Assembly: GCF_001715295.1 (NCBI RefSeq)
Contig: NZ_MDKB01000002.1
Location: 1,634,313 to 1,698,312 of the forward strand
Source: Streptomyces griseus
GTDB taxonomy: Bacteria > Actinomycetota > Actinomycetes > Streptomycetales > Streptomycetaceae
Direction: 5' to 3'
Length of the DNA stretch: 64,000 bases
This document shows, piece after piece, positions 17,328 through 25,704 of the stretch (within the stretch, counting starts at the first letter, position 1; every line of letters begins with the position of its first letter). The notes under the pieces were generated by a model. The model searched no databases. It had not been told where the DNA came from and saw nothing but the letters and a program-made list of their open reading frames with translations. Made by a program: the position numbers and the translations under genes.

Positions 17328-18806
17328 TCAGGTCTGGGCCATGTCCACGAAGCGGGAGTAGTGGCCCTGGAAAGCCACCGTGATCGTCGCCGTGGGGCCG
17401 TTACGGTGCTTGGCCACGATCAGGTCGGCCTCACCCGCGCGCGGTGACTCCTTCTCGTACGCGTCCTCACGGTGCAGCAGGATCACCATGTCGGCGTCCT
17501 GCTCGATGGAACCGGACTCACGCAGGTCGGAGACCATCGGCTTCTTGTCCGTGCGCTGCTCGGGGCCACGGTTCAGCTGGGACAGCGCGATGACGGGGAG
17601 CTCCAGCTCCTTGGCGAGGAGTTTGAGGTTTCGGGACATGTCCGAGACTTCCTGCTGCCGGCTCTCGGCACGCTTGGCGCCGCCGGACTGCATCAGCTGC
17701 AGATAGTCGATGACCACCAGCTTGAGATCGTTGCGCTGCTTGAGGCGGCGGCACTTCGCCCGGATCTCCATCATGGACAGGTTCGGGGAGTCGTCGATGT
17801 ACAACGGTGCCGCCGAGACGTCCGGCATGCGCCGCGCCAGTCGCGTCCAGTCCTCGTCCGTCATCGTGCCGGAGCGCATGTGGTGCAGCGCGACCCTGGC
17901 TTCGGCGGACAACAGGCGCATGGCGATCTCGTTGCGTCCCATCTCGAGGGAGAAGATCACGCTCGGCAGGTTGCTCTTGATCGAACAGGCACGGGCGAAG
18001 TCCAGGGCGAGTGTGGACTTACCCATGGCGGGCCGGGCCGCGATGACGATCATCTGGCCCGGGTGCAGACCGTTGGTCAAGGCATCGAGATCGGTGAACC
18101 CCGTCGGCACCCCGGTCATCTCGCCGCTGCGCGAACCGATGGCCTCGATCTCGTCGAGCGCACCCTCCATGATGTCGCCGAGCGGCAGGTAGTCCTCGCT
18201 GGTGCGCTGCTCGGTGACGGCGTAGATCTCGGCCTGCGCCGAGTTGACGATCTCGTCCACGTCGCCGTCGGCCGCATACCCCATCTGCGTGATCTTCGTA
18301 CCGGCCTCGACGAGGCGCCGAAGCACGGCACGCTCGTGGACGATCTCGGCGTAGTACGAAGCGTTGGCCGCGGTCGGCACCGACTGGACCAGCGTGTGGA
18401 GATAGGGGGCTCCACCGACCTTCGTGATCTCACCGCGTTTGACCAGCTCGGCCGCCACCGTGATCGGGTCGGCCGGCTCGCCCTTGGCATACAGGTCGAG
18501 GATCGCCGTGTAGACGGTCTCGTGGGCCGGACGGTAGAAGTCGTGCCCCTTGATGATCTCCACGACGTCGGCGATGGCGTCCTTGGACAGCAGCATGCCG
18601 CCGAGGACGGACTGCTCCGCGTCGAGATCCTGCGGGGGGACCCGCTCGAAGCCGGACGAACCACTGTCCCAGCCGCTCTCCCGCCCTCGCTCGTGCTGCT
18701 CCTCGCGCCCTCTGCCGCCCTCTCCACGGCGCTGACGGGACACAGGCAGACGGTCGCTGGGACCGACATCGGCCCAGGGGTCGTCCAACGGCTCGGGAAT
18801 GCTCAC
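17328..18806 (-). CDS. dnaB: Replicative DNA helicase DnaB
   Basis: A 492-residue hexameric helicase that unwinds DNA ahead of the replisome. The N-terminal domain starts at about residue 54 (RVPPQDLDAEQSVLGGMLLS), after a disordered Arg/Gly/Glu-rich extension common in Streptomyces. The RecA-like domain has Walker A ARPAMGKS at residues 257-264, the Walker B region LKLVVIDYLQLM, and motif LSQLNRGPEQR. There is no intein. Its upstream gap contains a hairpin and a cluster of DnaA boxes (18988-19140). It is monocistronic here, with the SUKH gene on the same strand 231 bp downstream. Confidence 0.98.
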   Translation of the reverse strand: MSIPEPLDDPWADVGPSDRLPVSRQRRGEGGRGREEQHERGRESGWDSGSSGFERVPPQDLDAEQSVLGGMLLSKDAIADVVEIIKGHDFYRPAHETVYTAILDLYAKGEPADPITVAAELVKRGEITKVGGAPYLHTLVQSVPTAANASYYAEIVHERAVLRRLVEAGTKITQMGYAADGDVDEIVNSAQAEIYAVTEQRTSEDYLPLGDIMEGALDEIEAIGSRSGEMTGVPTGFTDLDALTNGLHPGQMIVIAARPAMGKSTLALDFARACSIKSNLPSVIFSLEMGRNEIAMRLLSAEARVALHHMRSGTMTDEDWTRLARRMPDVSAAPLYIDDSPNLSMMEIRAKCRRLKQRNDLKLVVIDYLQLMQSGGAKRAESRQQEVSDMSRNLKLLAKELELPVIALSQLNRGPEQRTDKKPMVSDLRESGSIEQDADMVILLHREDAYEKESPRAGEADLIVAKHRNGPTATITVAFQGHYSRFVDMAQT

Positions 18807-18840
18807 CCGGCCACCTCCTCCCGTCCGCTTCGCGGACCTA

Positions 18841-18868
18841 GCCGTGCCACTCTTTCTTACGGCACGGC
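18841..18868 (-). promoter_or_regulatory. Hairpin upstream of dnaB
   Basis: GCCGTGCC (18841-18848) and GGCACGGC (18861-18868) form an 8-bp stem with a 12-nt AT-richer loop, 35 nt upstream of the dnaB start. It could be part of the mRNA leader. Confidence 0.35.
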
Positions 18869-18987
18869 ACCGACAAACAAGACGCCCGACTCCGATTCCG
18901 GCGCGTCAAGTTCTGCGGACTTCCAGGCCGGAACGGAGTGCGGGCGCCGCACCACGGTAGGCCGGTCCGCACCGTCAGCCAATCCGG

Positions 18988-19140
18988 TTATCCACAGGGC
19001 ATGTGGATGACCAACCAGATGCTGTGGAGAACTCGCCGGATCCTGTGCACGGATCGGGGGACAGCACTGTGGACAAACTCATATCCCCACGCCAGGAACC
19101 ACGCTGACCTGCGACTTCTCCATCCACCGGCTGTGGGGGA
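18988..19140. promoter_or_regulatory. DnaA-box cluster between dnaB and the MATE gene
   Basis: Within about 150 bp lie TTATCCACA (18988-18996, +), TGTGGATGA (19002-19010, box TCATCCACA on the minus strand), TGTGGAGAA (19023-19031, TTCTCCACA) and TGTGGACAA (19068-19076, the perfect Streptomyces box TTGTCCACA). Weaker matches occur near 19132-19140 (TGTGGGGGA) and 19244 (TGTGGAAGA). The spacing and density resemble a part of oriC. The cluster sits 180-330 bp upstream of dnaB and 125-280 bp upstream of the MATE gene. Confidence 0.7.
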
Positions 19141-19264
19141 GAAAAACTTTTCCGCTTCTCTCAAGATCACCTGAAGCGGTCGGCGGCGCCGGTGCGGACC
19201 GTGCCAAAAGTAAGGACTCCTACCGCATTGCATCTCTTACCTGTGGAAGATTAGATTGGCACGC

Positions 19265-20602
19265 ATGACCCAGGCCCCCGCGACCCCACCACCGTCCCGC
19301 CGTCGGCATGACCGCGAGATCATCGCCCTCGCTGTACCAGCCTTCGGCGCGCTCGTGGCCGAGCCCCTCTTCGTCATGGTCGACAGCGCCATCGTCGGCC
19401 ATCTCGGCACCTCACAGTTGGCCGGCCTGGGAGTCGCGGCCGCCCTGCTGACCACCGCGGTGAGCATCTTCGTCTTTCTCGCCTACGCCACCACCTCGGC
19501 GGTTGCCCGCCGGGTCGGCGCGGGGGACCTTCCCGCCGCGATACGCCAAGGCATGGACGGCATCTGGCTCGCACTGCTGCTCGGCGCTGCGGTTGTCGCC
19601 GTCACACTCCCCTCGGCCCCCTGGCTGGTCCAGGCATTCGGGGCATCCGACACGGCCGCGCCGTACGCCACCACCTACCTGCGGATCTCCAGTCTCGGCA
19701 TCCCCGCGATGCTCGTCGTACTCGCGGCGACCGGCGTGCTGCGCGGCTTGCAGGACACCAAAACACCTCTGTACGTGGCCATCGGCGGCTTCACGGCCAA
19801 CGCGGTTCTCAATGTGGGGCTCGTGTACGGGGCCGGCCTGGGCATCGCCGGATCGGCCTGGGGCACCGTCATCGCCCAGGCGGGCATGGCACTCGTCTAT
19901 CTGGTTGTCGTGGTGCGCGGGGCCCGGCGGCACGGGGCCTCCCTGCGCCCCGACAGCGCAGGGATCCGCGCCAGCGCACAGGCGGGTGTTCCGCTCCTGG
20001 TCCGTACGCTCTCCCTGCGCGCGGTCCTGATGATCGCCACCGCCGTCGCCGCACGGCTGGGCGACACCGAGATCGCCGCGCACCAGATCGTCCTGTCCCT
20101 CTGGAGCCTTACGGCCTTCGCGCTCGACGCCATCGCCATCGCAGGGCAAGCCATCATCGGCCGCTACCTCGGCGCGAACGATGCCAAGGGTGCCCGGGAA
20201 GCCTGTCGACGCATGGTCCAGTGGGGCATCGCCTCCGGCGTGGTCCTCGGGGTGTTGATCGTCCTGGCCAGGCCCCTGTTCGTGCCGATCTTCACGGACG
20301 ACAGCAACGTCCGGGACACGCTTCTCCCGGCACTGCTTGTCGTGGCTCTCTCCCAGCCCGTCGCCGGAGTGGTCTTCGTCCTGGACGGCGTACTCATGGG
20401 GGCTGGTGACGGCCGTTATCTCGCCGGGGCCATGCTCCTGACCCTGGCGGTGTTCGCCCCGGTGGCGCTCCTGATCCCCAGCTTCGGGGGCGGCCTCACC
20501 GCACTGTGGTGGGCCATGGCGCTGATGATGACGGTCCGGCTGGGAACGCTCTGGCTACGGACGCGCTCGGGCCGGTGGATCATCACCGGCGCCACGCGCT
20601 GA
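19265..20602 (+). CDS. MATE-family efflux transporter (DinF-like)
   Basis: A 445-residue multidrug and toxin extrusion protein with about 12 membrane spans. The family opening EIIALAVPAFGALVAEPLFV and then DSAIVGHLGTSQLAGLGVAA (about residues 18-60) and the second-half equivalent IAAHQIVLSLWSLTAFALDA and AGQAIIGRYLGAND are clear. DinF-type MATE proteins export cationic compounds using H+ or Na+. The ATG at 19265 is preceded by a TTG three codons earlier; neither has a clear ribosome binding site, so the mRNA may be short-leadered. In Streptomyces this gene commonly lies between dnaB and rplI. Confidence 0.92.
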   Translation: MTQAPATPPPSRRRHDREIIALAVPAFGALVAEPLFVMVDSAIVGHLGTSQLAGLGVAAALLTTAVSIFVFLAYATTSAVARRVGAGDLPAAIRQGMDGIWLALLLGAAVVAVTLPSAPWLVQAFGASDTAAPYATTYLRISSLGIPAMLVVLAATGVLRGLQDTKTPLYVAIGGFTANAVLNVGLVYGAGLGIAGSAWGTVIAQAGMALVYLVVVVRGARRHGASLRPDSAGIRASAQAGVPLLVRTLSLRAVLMIATAVAARLGDTEIAAHQIVLSLWSLTAFALDAIAIAGQAIIGRYLGANDAKGAREACRRMVQWGIASGVVLGVLIVLARPLFVPIFTDDSNVRDTLLPALLVVALSQPVAGVVFVLDGVLMGAGDGRYLAGAMLLTLAVFAPVALLIPSFGGGLTALWWAMALMMTVRLGTLWLRTRSGRWIITGATR

Positions 20603-20679
20603 ACAGCGGTCACCGACTGGGAGCCGAGGGACGGGCTCGGTGAGCGGGGCCCCTGCCCGGCTGTGGTCCCCGACGGGCC

Positions 20680-20693
20680 GTTTCACGTGAAAC
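20680..20693. promoter_or_regulatory. parS site 4
   Basis: An exact GTTTCACGTGAAAC in the 297-bp convergent gap between the MATE gene and rplI, 24 bp before an 8-bp tandem repeat. Confidence 0.95.
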
Positions 20694-20716
20694 AGCCTCC
20701 CGGCGCTCGGACCCCC

Positions 20717-20764
20717 GGCTTCCCGGCTCCCCGGCTCCCCGGCTCCCCGGCTCCCCGGCTCCCC
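20717..20764. repeat. Octameric tandem repeat (GGCTCCCC)n
   Basis: Five perfect head-to-tail copies of GGCTCCCC (20725-20764) are preceded by one variant copy GGCTTCCC (20717-20724). Such tracts often differ in copy number between strains. Confidence 0.9.
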
Positions 20765-20845
20765 GGACGATCCGACACCACAGTGATACCGGGGAACCCA
20801 CGGCACTCACGGCATGACGCCCGCCGGGACACCCTGGCGCACGAC

Positions 20846-20875
20846 GAAGGACCGCACCCAAAGGTGCGGCCCTTC
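20846..20875 (-). terminator. Terminator of the rpsF-ssb-rpsR-rplI operon
   Basis: A 13-bp inverted repeat (20846-20858 and 20863-20875) with a 4-nt loop lies 25 bp beyond the rplI stop codon. One pair is a G-U wobble when read as leftward RNA, which supports use for the operon rather than for the MATE gene. Confidence 0.8.
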
Positions 20876-20899
20876 ACCTAGCTCTGCTGAGCTGTGCCC

Positions 20900-21346
20900 T
20901 TAGGCAGCAACGACCTCGATACCGAGCTTCGCGGCAACCTCGGGGTGCAGACGGACGGACACCTGGTGCCCACCCAGCGTCTTGATCGGCGAGCCGAGCT
21001 CGACGCGACGCTTGTCGACGTCCGGACCGCCGGCGGACTTGATCGCCGAGGCGATGTCGGCCGGGGTGACGGAGCCGAAGAGACGGCCGGCGTCGCCGGA
21101 GCGAACAGCCAGACGCACCTTCACGGCCTCGAGCTTGGCCTTGATCTCGTTGGCCTGCTCGATCGTCGCGATCTCGTGGATCTTGCGGGCGCGGCGGATC
21201 TGCGCCACGTCCTTCTCGCCACCCTTGGTCCAGCGGATGGCGAAGCCACGCGGAACCAGGTAGTTACGGGCGTACCCGTCCTTGACGTCCACGACGTCGC
21301 CGGCGGCACCGAGGCCAGTGACCTCGTGGGTGAGGATGATCTTCAT
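20900..21346 (-). CDS. rplI: 50S ribosomal protein L9
   Basis: A 148-residue ribosomal protein of the large subunit. The N-terminal domain [20 protein letters not shown] followed by [16 protein letters not shown] is the L9 signature that contacts 23S rRNA; a long helix (about residues 41-75) leads to the C-terminal domain. It is the last gene of the rpsF-ssb-rpsR-rplI operon, 18 bp after rpsR, and is followed by a terminator. Confidence 0.98.
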   Translation of the reverse strand: MKIILTHEVTGLGAAGDVVDVKDGYARNYLVPRGFAIRWTKGGEKDVAQIRRARKIHEIATIEQANEIKAKLEAVKVRLAVRSGDAGRLFGSVTPADIASAIKSAGGPDVDKRRVELGSPIKTLGGHQVSVRLHPEVAAKLGIEVVAA

Positions 21347-21364
21347 GATTCGGTCACCCTTCCC

Positions 21365-21601
21365 TTATCGCGCGGTGGACGTGTAGGGCAGCAGCGCCAT
21401 CTCACGGCTGTTCTTGACTGCCGTGGCGACGTCACGCTGGTGCTGCGTGCAGTTGCCGGTGACGCGGCGGGCACGGATCTTGCCACGGTCGGAAATGAAC
21501 TTCCGCAGCATGTTCGTGTCCTTGTAGTCCACGTACTGGGTCTTGTCCTTGCAGAACGCGCAGACCTTCTTCTTAGGCTTGCGCACAGGCGGCTTCGCCA
21601 T
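21365..21601 (-). CDS. rpsR: 30S ribosomal protein S18 (Cys-containing form)
   Basis: A 78-residue small-subunit protein that pairs with S6 on the platform of the 30S subunit. It has the Cys14-x2-Cys17 pair (CAFC) and Cys51, so it is the zinc-type C+ form. Streptomyces usually carry a second, Cys-free S18 elsewhere under Zur control; this copy is the housekeeping one, consistent with its place in the rpsF-ssb operon. Confidence 0.97.
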   Translation of the reverse strand: MAKPPVRKPKKKVCAFCKDKTQYVDYKDTNMLRKFISDRGKIRARRVTGNCTQHQRDVATAVKNSREMALLPYTSTAR

Positions 21602-21644
21602 GGTGTTTCTCCTGTGTGATCAAGAAGTGGGGTACGAGCAGCCC

Positions 21645-22262
21645 TTAGAAGGGAGGCTCGTCCGAGTAGCCGCCGCCGGAACCGCCGGAACCGCCGGAGC
21701 TTCCGCCCCAGCCGCCTCCGCCGCCCTGCTGACCCCCGCCCTGCTGACCGCCGGCCGACGAACCGGTCGCCCACGGGTCGTCGGCGGGAGCACCGCCGCC
21801 GCCCTGCTGGCCACCGCCACCGGGACCGCCGCCCCAGTTGCCGCCGCCCTGCTGGCCACCGCCGTAACCACCCTGGCCGCCGCCCTGGCCACCTCGACCT
21901 GTCGTCTTGGTGACCTTGGCCGTGGCGTTCTTCAGGCTGGGGCCGACTTCCTCGACGTCCAGCTCGTAGACCGTGCGCTTGACGCCCTCACGGTCCTCGT
22001 AGGACCGCTGCTTCAGCCGGCCCTGCACGACGACGCGCATGCCTCGCTGAAGCGACTCCGCGACGTTCTCCGCCGCCTGACGCCAGACCGAGCAGGTGAG
22101 GAACAGGCCTTCGCCGTCCTTCCACTCATTGGTCTGCCGGTCGAAGATGCGGGGAGTGGACGCGACACGGAACTTCGCGACCGCCGCACCGGACGGGGTG
22201 AAGCGCAGCTCGGGGTCGTCGACGAGATTGCCGACGACCGTGATGACGGTCTCGCCTGCCAT
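21645..22262 (-). CDS. ssb: Single-stranded DNA-binding protein SsbA
   Basis: A 205-residue SSB. The OB fold covers about residues 1-110 ([39 protein letters not shown]), followed by a long Gly/Gln-rich linker of mostly GGQGG-type repeats and the acidic tip YSDEPPF, which recruits replication and repair partners. Streptomyces have two paralogues; the presence of the acidic tip and the rpsF-rpsR location mark this as the essential SsbA. The linker is longer than in E. coli, as usual for actinobacteria. Confidence 0.98.
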   Translation of the reverse strand: MAGETVITVVGNLVDDPELRFTPSGAAVAKFRVASTPRIFDRQTNEWKDGEGLFLTCSVWRQAAENVAESLQRGMRVVVQGRLKQRSYEDREGVKRTVYELDVEEVGPSLKNATAKVTKTTGRGGQGGGQGGYGGGQQGGGNWGGGPGGGGQQGGGGAPADDPWATGSSAGGQQGGGQQGGGGGWGGSSGGSGGSGGGYSDEPPF

Positions 22263-22333
22263 GGGTGAACCTCTCGGCGGGGATTGCTTCTGGCTGCTTG
22301 CTACTCGAACCCGATGACCGCTGAGCTAGACGC

Positions 22334-22624
22334 TCAGTGGATCTCGGGACGGAGGACCTTGGTCCGGAGGACCGACTCGTTCAGGTTCATCTGTCGGTCG
22401 AGCTCCTTGACAACCGCAGGCTCGGCCTGCAGGTCGATGACCGAGTAGATGCCCTCAGGCTTCTTCTTGATCTCGTAAGAGAGACGACGACGGCCCCAGG
22501 TGTCGACCTTCTCGACCTTTCCGTTGCCCTCACGGACGACGGAGAGGAAGTTCTCGATCAACGGGGAGACTGCGCGCTCCTCGAGATCGGGGTCGAGGAT
22601 GACCATCACCTCGTAGTGACGCAT
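22334..22624 (-). CDS. rpsF: 30S ribosomal protein S6
   Basis: A 96-residue S6, beginning [20 protein letters not shown] and containing [18 protein letters not shown], which contacts S18 and 16S rRNA. The ATG at 22624 is set by a near-perfect ribosome binding site AAAGGAGGTG ending about 10 nt upstream. It is the first gene of the operon, and the 285-bp gap to the divergent gene at 22910 should contain the operon promoter and leader. Confidence 0.97.
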   Translation of the reverse strand: MRHYEVMVILDPDLEERAVSPLIENFLSVVREGNGKVEKVDTWGRRRLSYEIKKKPEGIYSVIDLQAEPAVVKELDRQMNLNESVLRTKVLRPEIH

Positions 22625-22909
22625 GTGTAACCCACCTCCTTTGGACTCAGCGGCCACGGTCGTTCCGTGGCAGGAGGGTCGTGATGCGTGAGCATCAGTG
22701 TCTCCGAGTAAAACAGCCGCCACTGACAACGCCCTTCCGGGAAACCGAGGGGGGTCGTCGTGCCGACTCAGGGCAGACACCGGTGCAGACCGTACAGACT
22801 ACCCGCAGACCGCCTTCCGGTTGAAATCCGGTGTTCAGGGAGCAGAATCGAGACAGACGCGGTGTGAGAGGCACTACATTGCACCGCCCTCTCGGCCTGG
22901 AGGTGCTTC

Positions 22910-23266
22910 ATGGCACAGACAGTTCGTTCCCCCGGCAGGCGGCACGCTCCCGCCCGGGACTCCGGCAGGCGCCGGCCCACGGGTTCCCTCTTCGCGACGG
23001 ACGGCAGACCGCATCCGCTGCAGGAGACCCTGATGGTGGTGACCGGGGTGCTGGGAATCCTCGCCTTCGTGACGGCGATGTTCCACAGCCTGCACCTGGT
23101 CAGCTCGTGGGCAGGACTGATCGGCATCCTGACGGGCGCCTACGGGCAGTACATCTCCAGGACCACCTGGGAGCGGTTCGGTCTGATCATGGGCCTCGGC
23201 TCCTCCGCCGTGGGCTTCTACCTCGGCATGGCGCACGGCGGCCTCTTCGGTGGCGTGATCGCCTGA
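22910..23266 (+). CDS. Small membrane protein
   Basis: A 118-residue protein with a basic N-terminus (about 30 residues of Arg, Gly and Ser) and three hydrophobic segments at about residues 40-60, 63-80 and 88-117. The ATG at 22910 has GGAGG 6 nt upstream. I do not recognise a family; it is conserved in the same place next to rpsF in Streptomyces as far as I recall. The basic N-terminus should be cytoplasmic. Confidence 0.8.
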   Translation: MAQTVRSPGRRHAPARDSGRRRPTGSLFATDGRPHPLQETLMVVTGVLGILAFVTAMFHSLHLVSSWAGLIGILTGAYGQYISRTTWERFGLIMGLGSSAVGFYLGMAHGGLFGGVIA

Positions 23267-23449
23267 GCGGCAGCGCCGCGACCGGCCCGCCGCCCACCCC
23301 CGCGCAGCGCTCCGGCAGGCGATCCCGGACAGTGGACACCCGGTCCGGTCCCGACGGGCCAGACCGGGCACCCGTCGGTCACAGTAGGCTTCGGCGCGAG
23401 AGCCGGAGCCCCTGACCGATGGGGACACACCTGCCGAGGAGCGCCCCGC

Positions 23450-24568
23450 ATGAGCCTGACCCTGAGGACCATCAGCCGAGAGCAGCATCTGGCGTACATC
23501 CAGAGTCTGCCCTCGGCCAGTCACTGCCAGGTCCCGGCGTGGGCGGACGTGAAGACCGAATGGCGCTCGGAGAGCCTGGGCTGGTTCGACCGGAGTGGCG
23601 AGATCGTCGGCGCCGGCCTGGTGCTGTACCGGCAGCTACCCAAGATCAAGCGCTACCTCGCGTACCTTCCCGAGGGCCCGGTCATCAACTGGTACGCCCC
23701 CAATCTGGACGACTGGCTCCGGCCCATGCTCGCCCACCTGAAGCAGCAGGGTGCCTTCTCGGTGAAGATGGGCCCCCCCGTCGTCATCCGCCGCTGGGAC
23801 TCGGCCGCGATCAAGTCGGGCATCCAGGACCCTGACGTGAAGCGCCTGCGGGACGTGGAGGCCAGCCACATCGAGCCGCGCGCCTTCGAGGTCGCGGACC
23901 GGCTGCGGAAGATGGGCTGGCAGCAGGGCGAGGACGGCGGAGCCGGTTTCGGCGACGTACAGCCCCGCTACGTCTTCCAGGTCCCGCTGGCCAACCGTTC
24001 GCTGGAGGACGTCCTCAAGGGCTTCAACCAGCTGTGGCGGCGCAACATCAAGAAGGCCGACAAGGCGGGCGTCGAGGTCGTCCAGGGCGGCTACGAGGAC
24101 CTCGCGGAATGGCAGCGGCTCTACGAGATCACCGCGGTGCGCGACCACTTCCGGCCGCGTCCGCTCTCGTACTTCCAGCGCATGTGGACGGTGCTCAACA
24201 ACGAGGACCCCAACCGCATGCGCCTGTACTTCGCCCGGCACAACGGCGTGAACCTCTCCGCCGCCACGATGCTCGTCGTCGGAGGGCACGTCTGGTACTC
24301 GTACGGCGCGTCCGACAACATCGGACGGGAGGTACGGCCCTCGAACGCGATGCAGTGGCGGATGCTGCGCGACTCCTACGCGATGGGTGCCACCGTCTAC
24401 GACCTGCGTGGCATCAGTGACTCGCTGGACGAGACGGACCACCTCTTCGGGCTGATCCAGTTCAAGGTCGGCACGGGCGGCGAGGCCGTCGAGTACGTCG
24501 GCGAGTGGGACTTCCCCCTCAACAAGCTGCTGCACAAGGCGCTCGATATGTACATGTCGCGCCGCTGA
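23450..24568 (+). CDS. femX: FemX-type peptidoglycan interpeptide aminoacyltransferase
   Basis: A 372-residue FemABX-family transferase with two GNAT-like halves. The family sequence is seen in VPAWADVKTEW, YLAYLPEGPVINWYAPNLDDW, LWRRNIKKADKAGVEV, FARHNGVNLSAATMLVVGGH, WYSYGASDNIGREVRPSNAM and YDLRGISDSLDETDHLFGLI. In Streptomyces, FemX adds glycine from glycyl-tRNA to the LL-diaminopimelate of lipid II on the cytoplasmic face of the membrane. The ATG at 23450 follows GAGGAG. It lies 97 bp before the alanine-racemase-like gene and near the penicillin-binding protein gene, forming a cell-wall group. Confidence 0.92.
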   Translation: MSLTLRTISREQHLAYIQSLPSASHCQVPAWADVKTEWRSESLGWFDRSGEIVGAGLVLYRQLPKIKRYLAYLPEGPVINWYAPNLDDWLRPMLAHLKQQGAFSVKMGPPVVIRRWDSAAIKSGIQDPDVKRLRDVEASHIEPRAFEVADRLRKMGWQQGEDGGAGFGDVQPRYVFQVPLANRSLEDVLKGFNQLWRRNIKKADKAGVEVVQGGYEDLAEWQRLYEITAVRDHFRPRPLSYFQRMWTVLNNEDPNRMRLYFARHNGVNLSAATMLVVGGHVWYSYGASDNIGREVRPSNAMQWRMLRDSYAMGATVYDLRGISDSLDETDHLFGLIQFKVGTGGEAVEYVGEWDFPLNKLLHKALDMYMSRR

Positions 24569-24665
24569 GCAGCCCCGTCCCCGTCCCAGCCCTTCTCCTC
24601 CTCCTTTTCCTCCTTTCGATTCCTTCCGATTCCACCGCAGCCACCAGAAAGGTTCCGGGCCGGCC

Positions 24666-25697
24666 ATGGCGCTCTCCCTCTACGTCGACACCGCGCGCTG
24701 GCGGGCGCACCAGAAGTCGGTGCTCGACCAGTTCCCCGGTCTCGTGCCCGTCTGCAAGGGCAACGGCTACGGCTTCGGCCACGAGCGGCTGGCCGACGAG
24801 GCCATCCGCTTCGGTTCCGACACGCTGGCGGTCGGCACCACGTACGAGGCCGCCCGCATCAAGGACTGGTTCAGCGGTGACCTGCTGGTGCTGACGCCCT
24901 TCCGCAGGGGCGAGGAGCCCGTGCCGCTGCCCGACCGGGTGATCCGCTCCGTCTCCTCCGTGGACGGCGTGCACGCCCTGGTGGGAGCGCGGGTGGTCAT
25001 CGAGTGCATGAGCTCGATGAAGCGCCACGGGGTGAAGGAGGAGGAGCTGGGCCTGCTGCACGCCGCGATCGAGGACGTGCGCCTCGAAGGCTTCGCTCTG
25101 CACCTCCCGCTGGACCGCACGGACGGTTCGGACGCGGTCGAGGAGGTCATCGCCTGGATGGACCGGCTGCGCGCGGCCCGGCTTCCGCTCCACACCATGT
25201 TCGTCAGCCATCTGCGGGCGGAGGAGCTGGCCCGGCTGCAGCAGCAGTTCCCGCAGACCCGCTTCCGCGCCCGCATCGGCACGCGTCTGTGGCTCGGTGA
25301 CCACGAGGCGACCGAGTACCGCGGCGCGGTGCTCGACGTGACGCCGGTCGTCAAGGGCGACCGGTTCGGCTACCGCCAGCAGAAGGCCGCCTCGGACGGC
25401 TGGCTGGTGGTCGTCGCCGGGGGGACGTCCCACGGTGTCGGGCTGGAGGCCCCCAAGGCCCTGCACGGGGTGATGCCGCGGGCCAAGGGGGTCGCACGCG
25501 CGGGTCTCGCCACGGTCAACCGCAATCTGTCGCCGTTCGTCTGGTCGGGCAAGCAGCGCTGGTTCGCCGAGCCTCCGCACATGCAGGTGTCGATCCTGTT
25601 CGTGCCCTCGGACGCGCAGGAGCCGAAGGTGGGCGACGAACTGGTGGCCCATCTGCGCCACACGACCACCCAGTTCGACCGCCTCGTGGACCGGTAA
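24666..25697 (+). CDS. Alanine racemase-like PLP enzyme
   Basis: A 343-residue PLP-dependent protein of the alanine racemase fold. The N-terminal barrel shows VCKGNGYGFGHERLADEA (about residues 29-46), with Lys at the position of the PLP Schiff base in the motif KxNaYGhG. The usual C-terminal motifs are divergent (RARIGTRLWLGDHEA, GDRFGYRQQKAASDG), so the substrate may not be alanine. It follows femX on the same strand and ends 7 bp from the end of the convergent glycosyltransferase gene. A role in supplying a D-amino acid or sensing one for cell-wall synthesis is inferred from context. Confidence 0.82.
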   Translation: MALSLYVDTARWRAHQKSVLDQFPGLVPVCKGNGYGFGHERLADEAIRFGSDTLAVGTTYEAARIKDWFSGDLLVLTPFRRGEEPVPLPDRVIRSVSSVDGVHALVGARVVIECMSSMKRHGVKEEELGLLHAAIEDVRLEGFALHLPLDRTDGSDAVEEVIAWMDRLRAARLPLHTMFVSHLRAEELARLQQQFPQTRFRARIGTRLWLGDHEATEYRGAVLDVTPVVKGDRFGYRQQKAASDGWLVVVAGGTSHGVGLEAPKALHGVMPRAKGVARAGLATVNRNLSPFVWSGKQRWFAEPPHMQVSILFVPSDAQEPKVGDELVAHLRHTTTQFDRLVDR

Positions 25698-25704
25698 CCG
25701 CAGG

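Noticed and set aside
22290..22335. A T-loop-like GGTTCGAGTAGC on the minus strand between ssb and rpsF
   Set aside because: No acceptor stem, anticodon arm or D arm can be drawn around it in the 71-bp gap, so it is not a tRNA.
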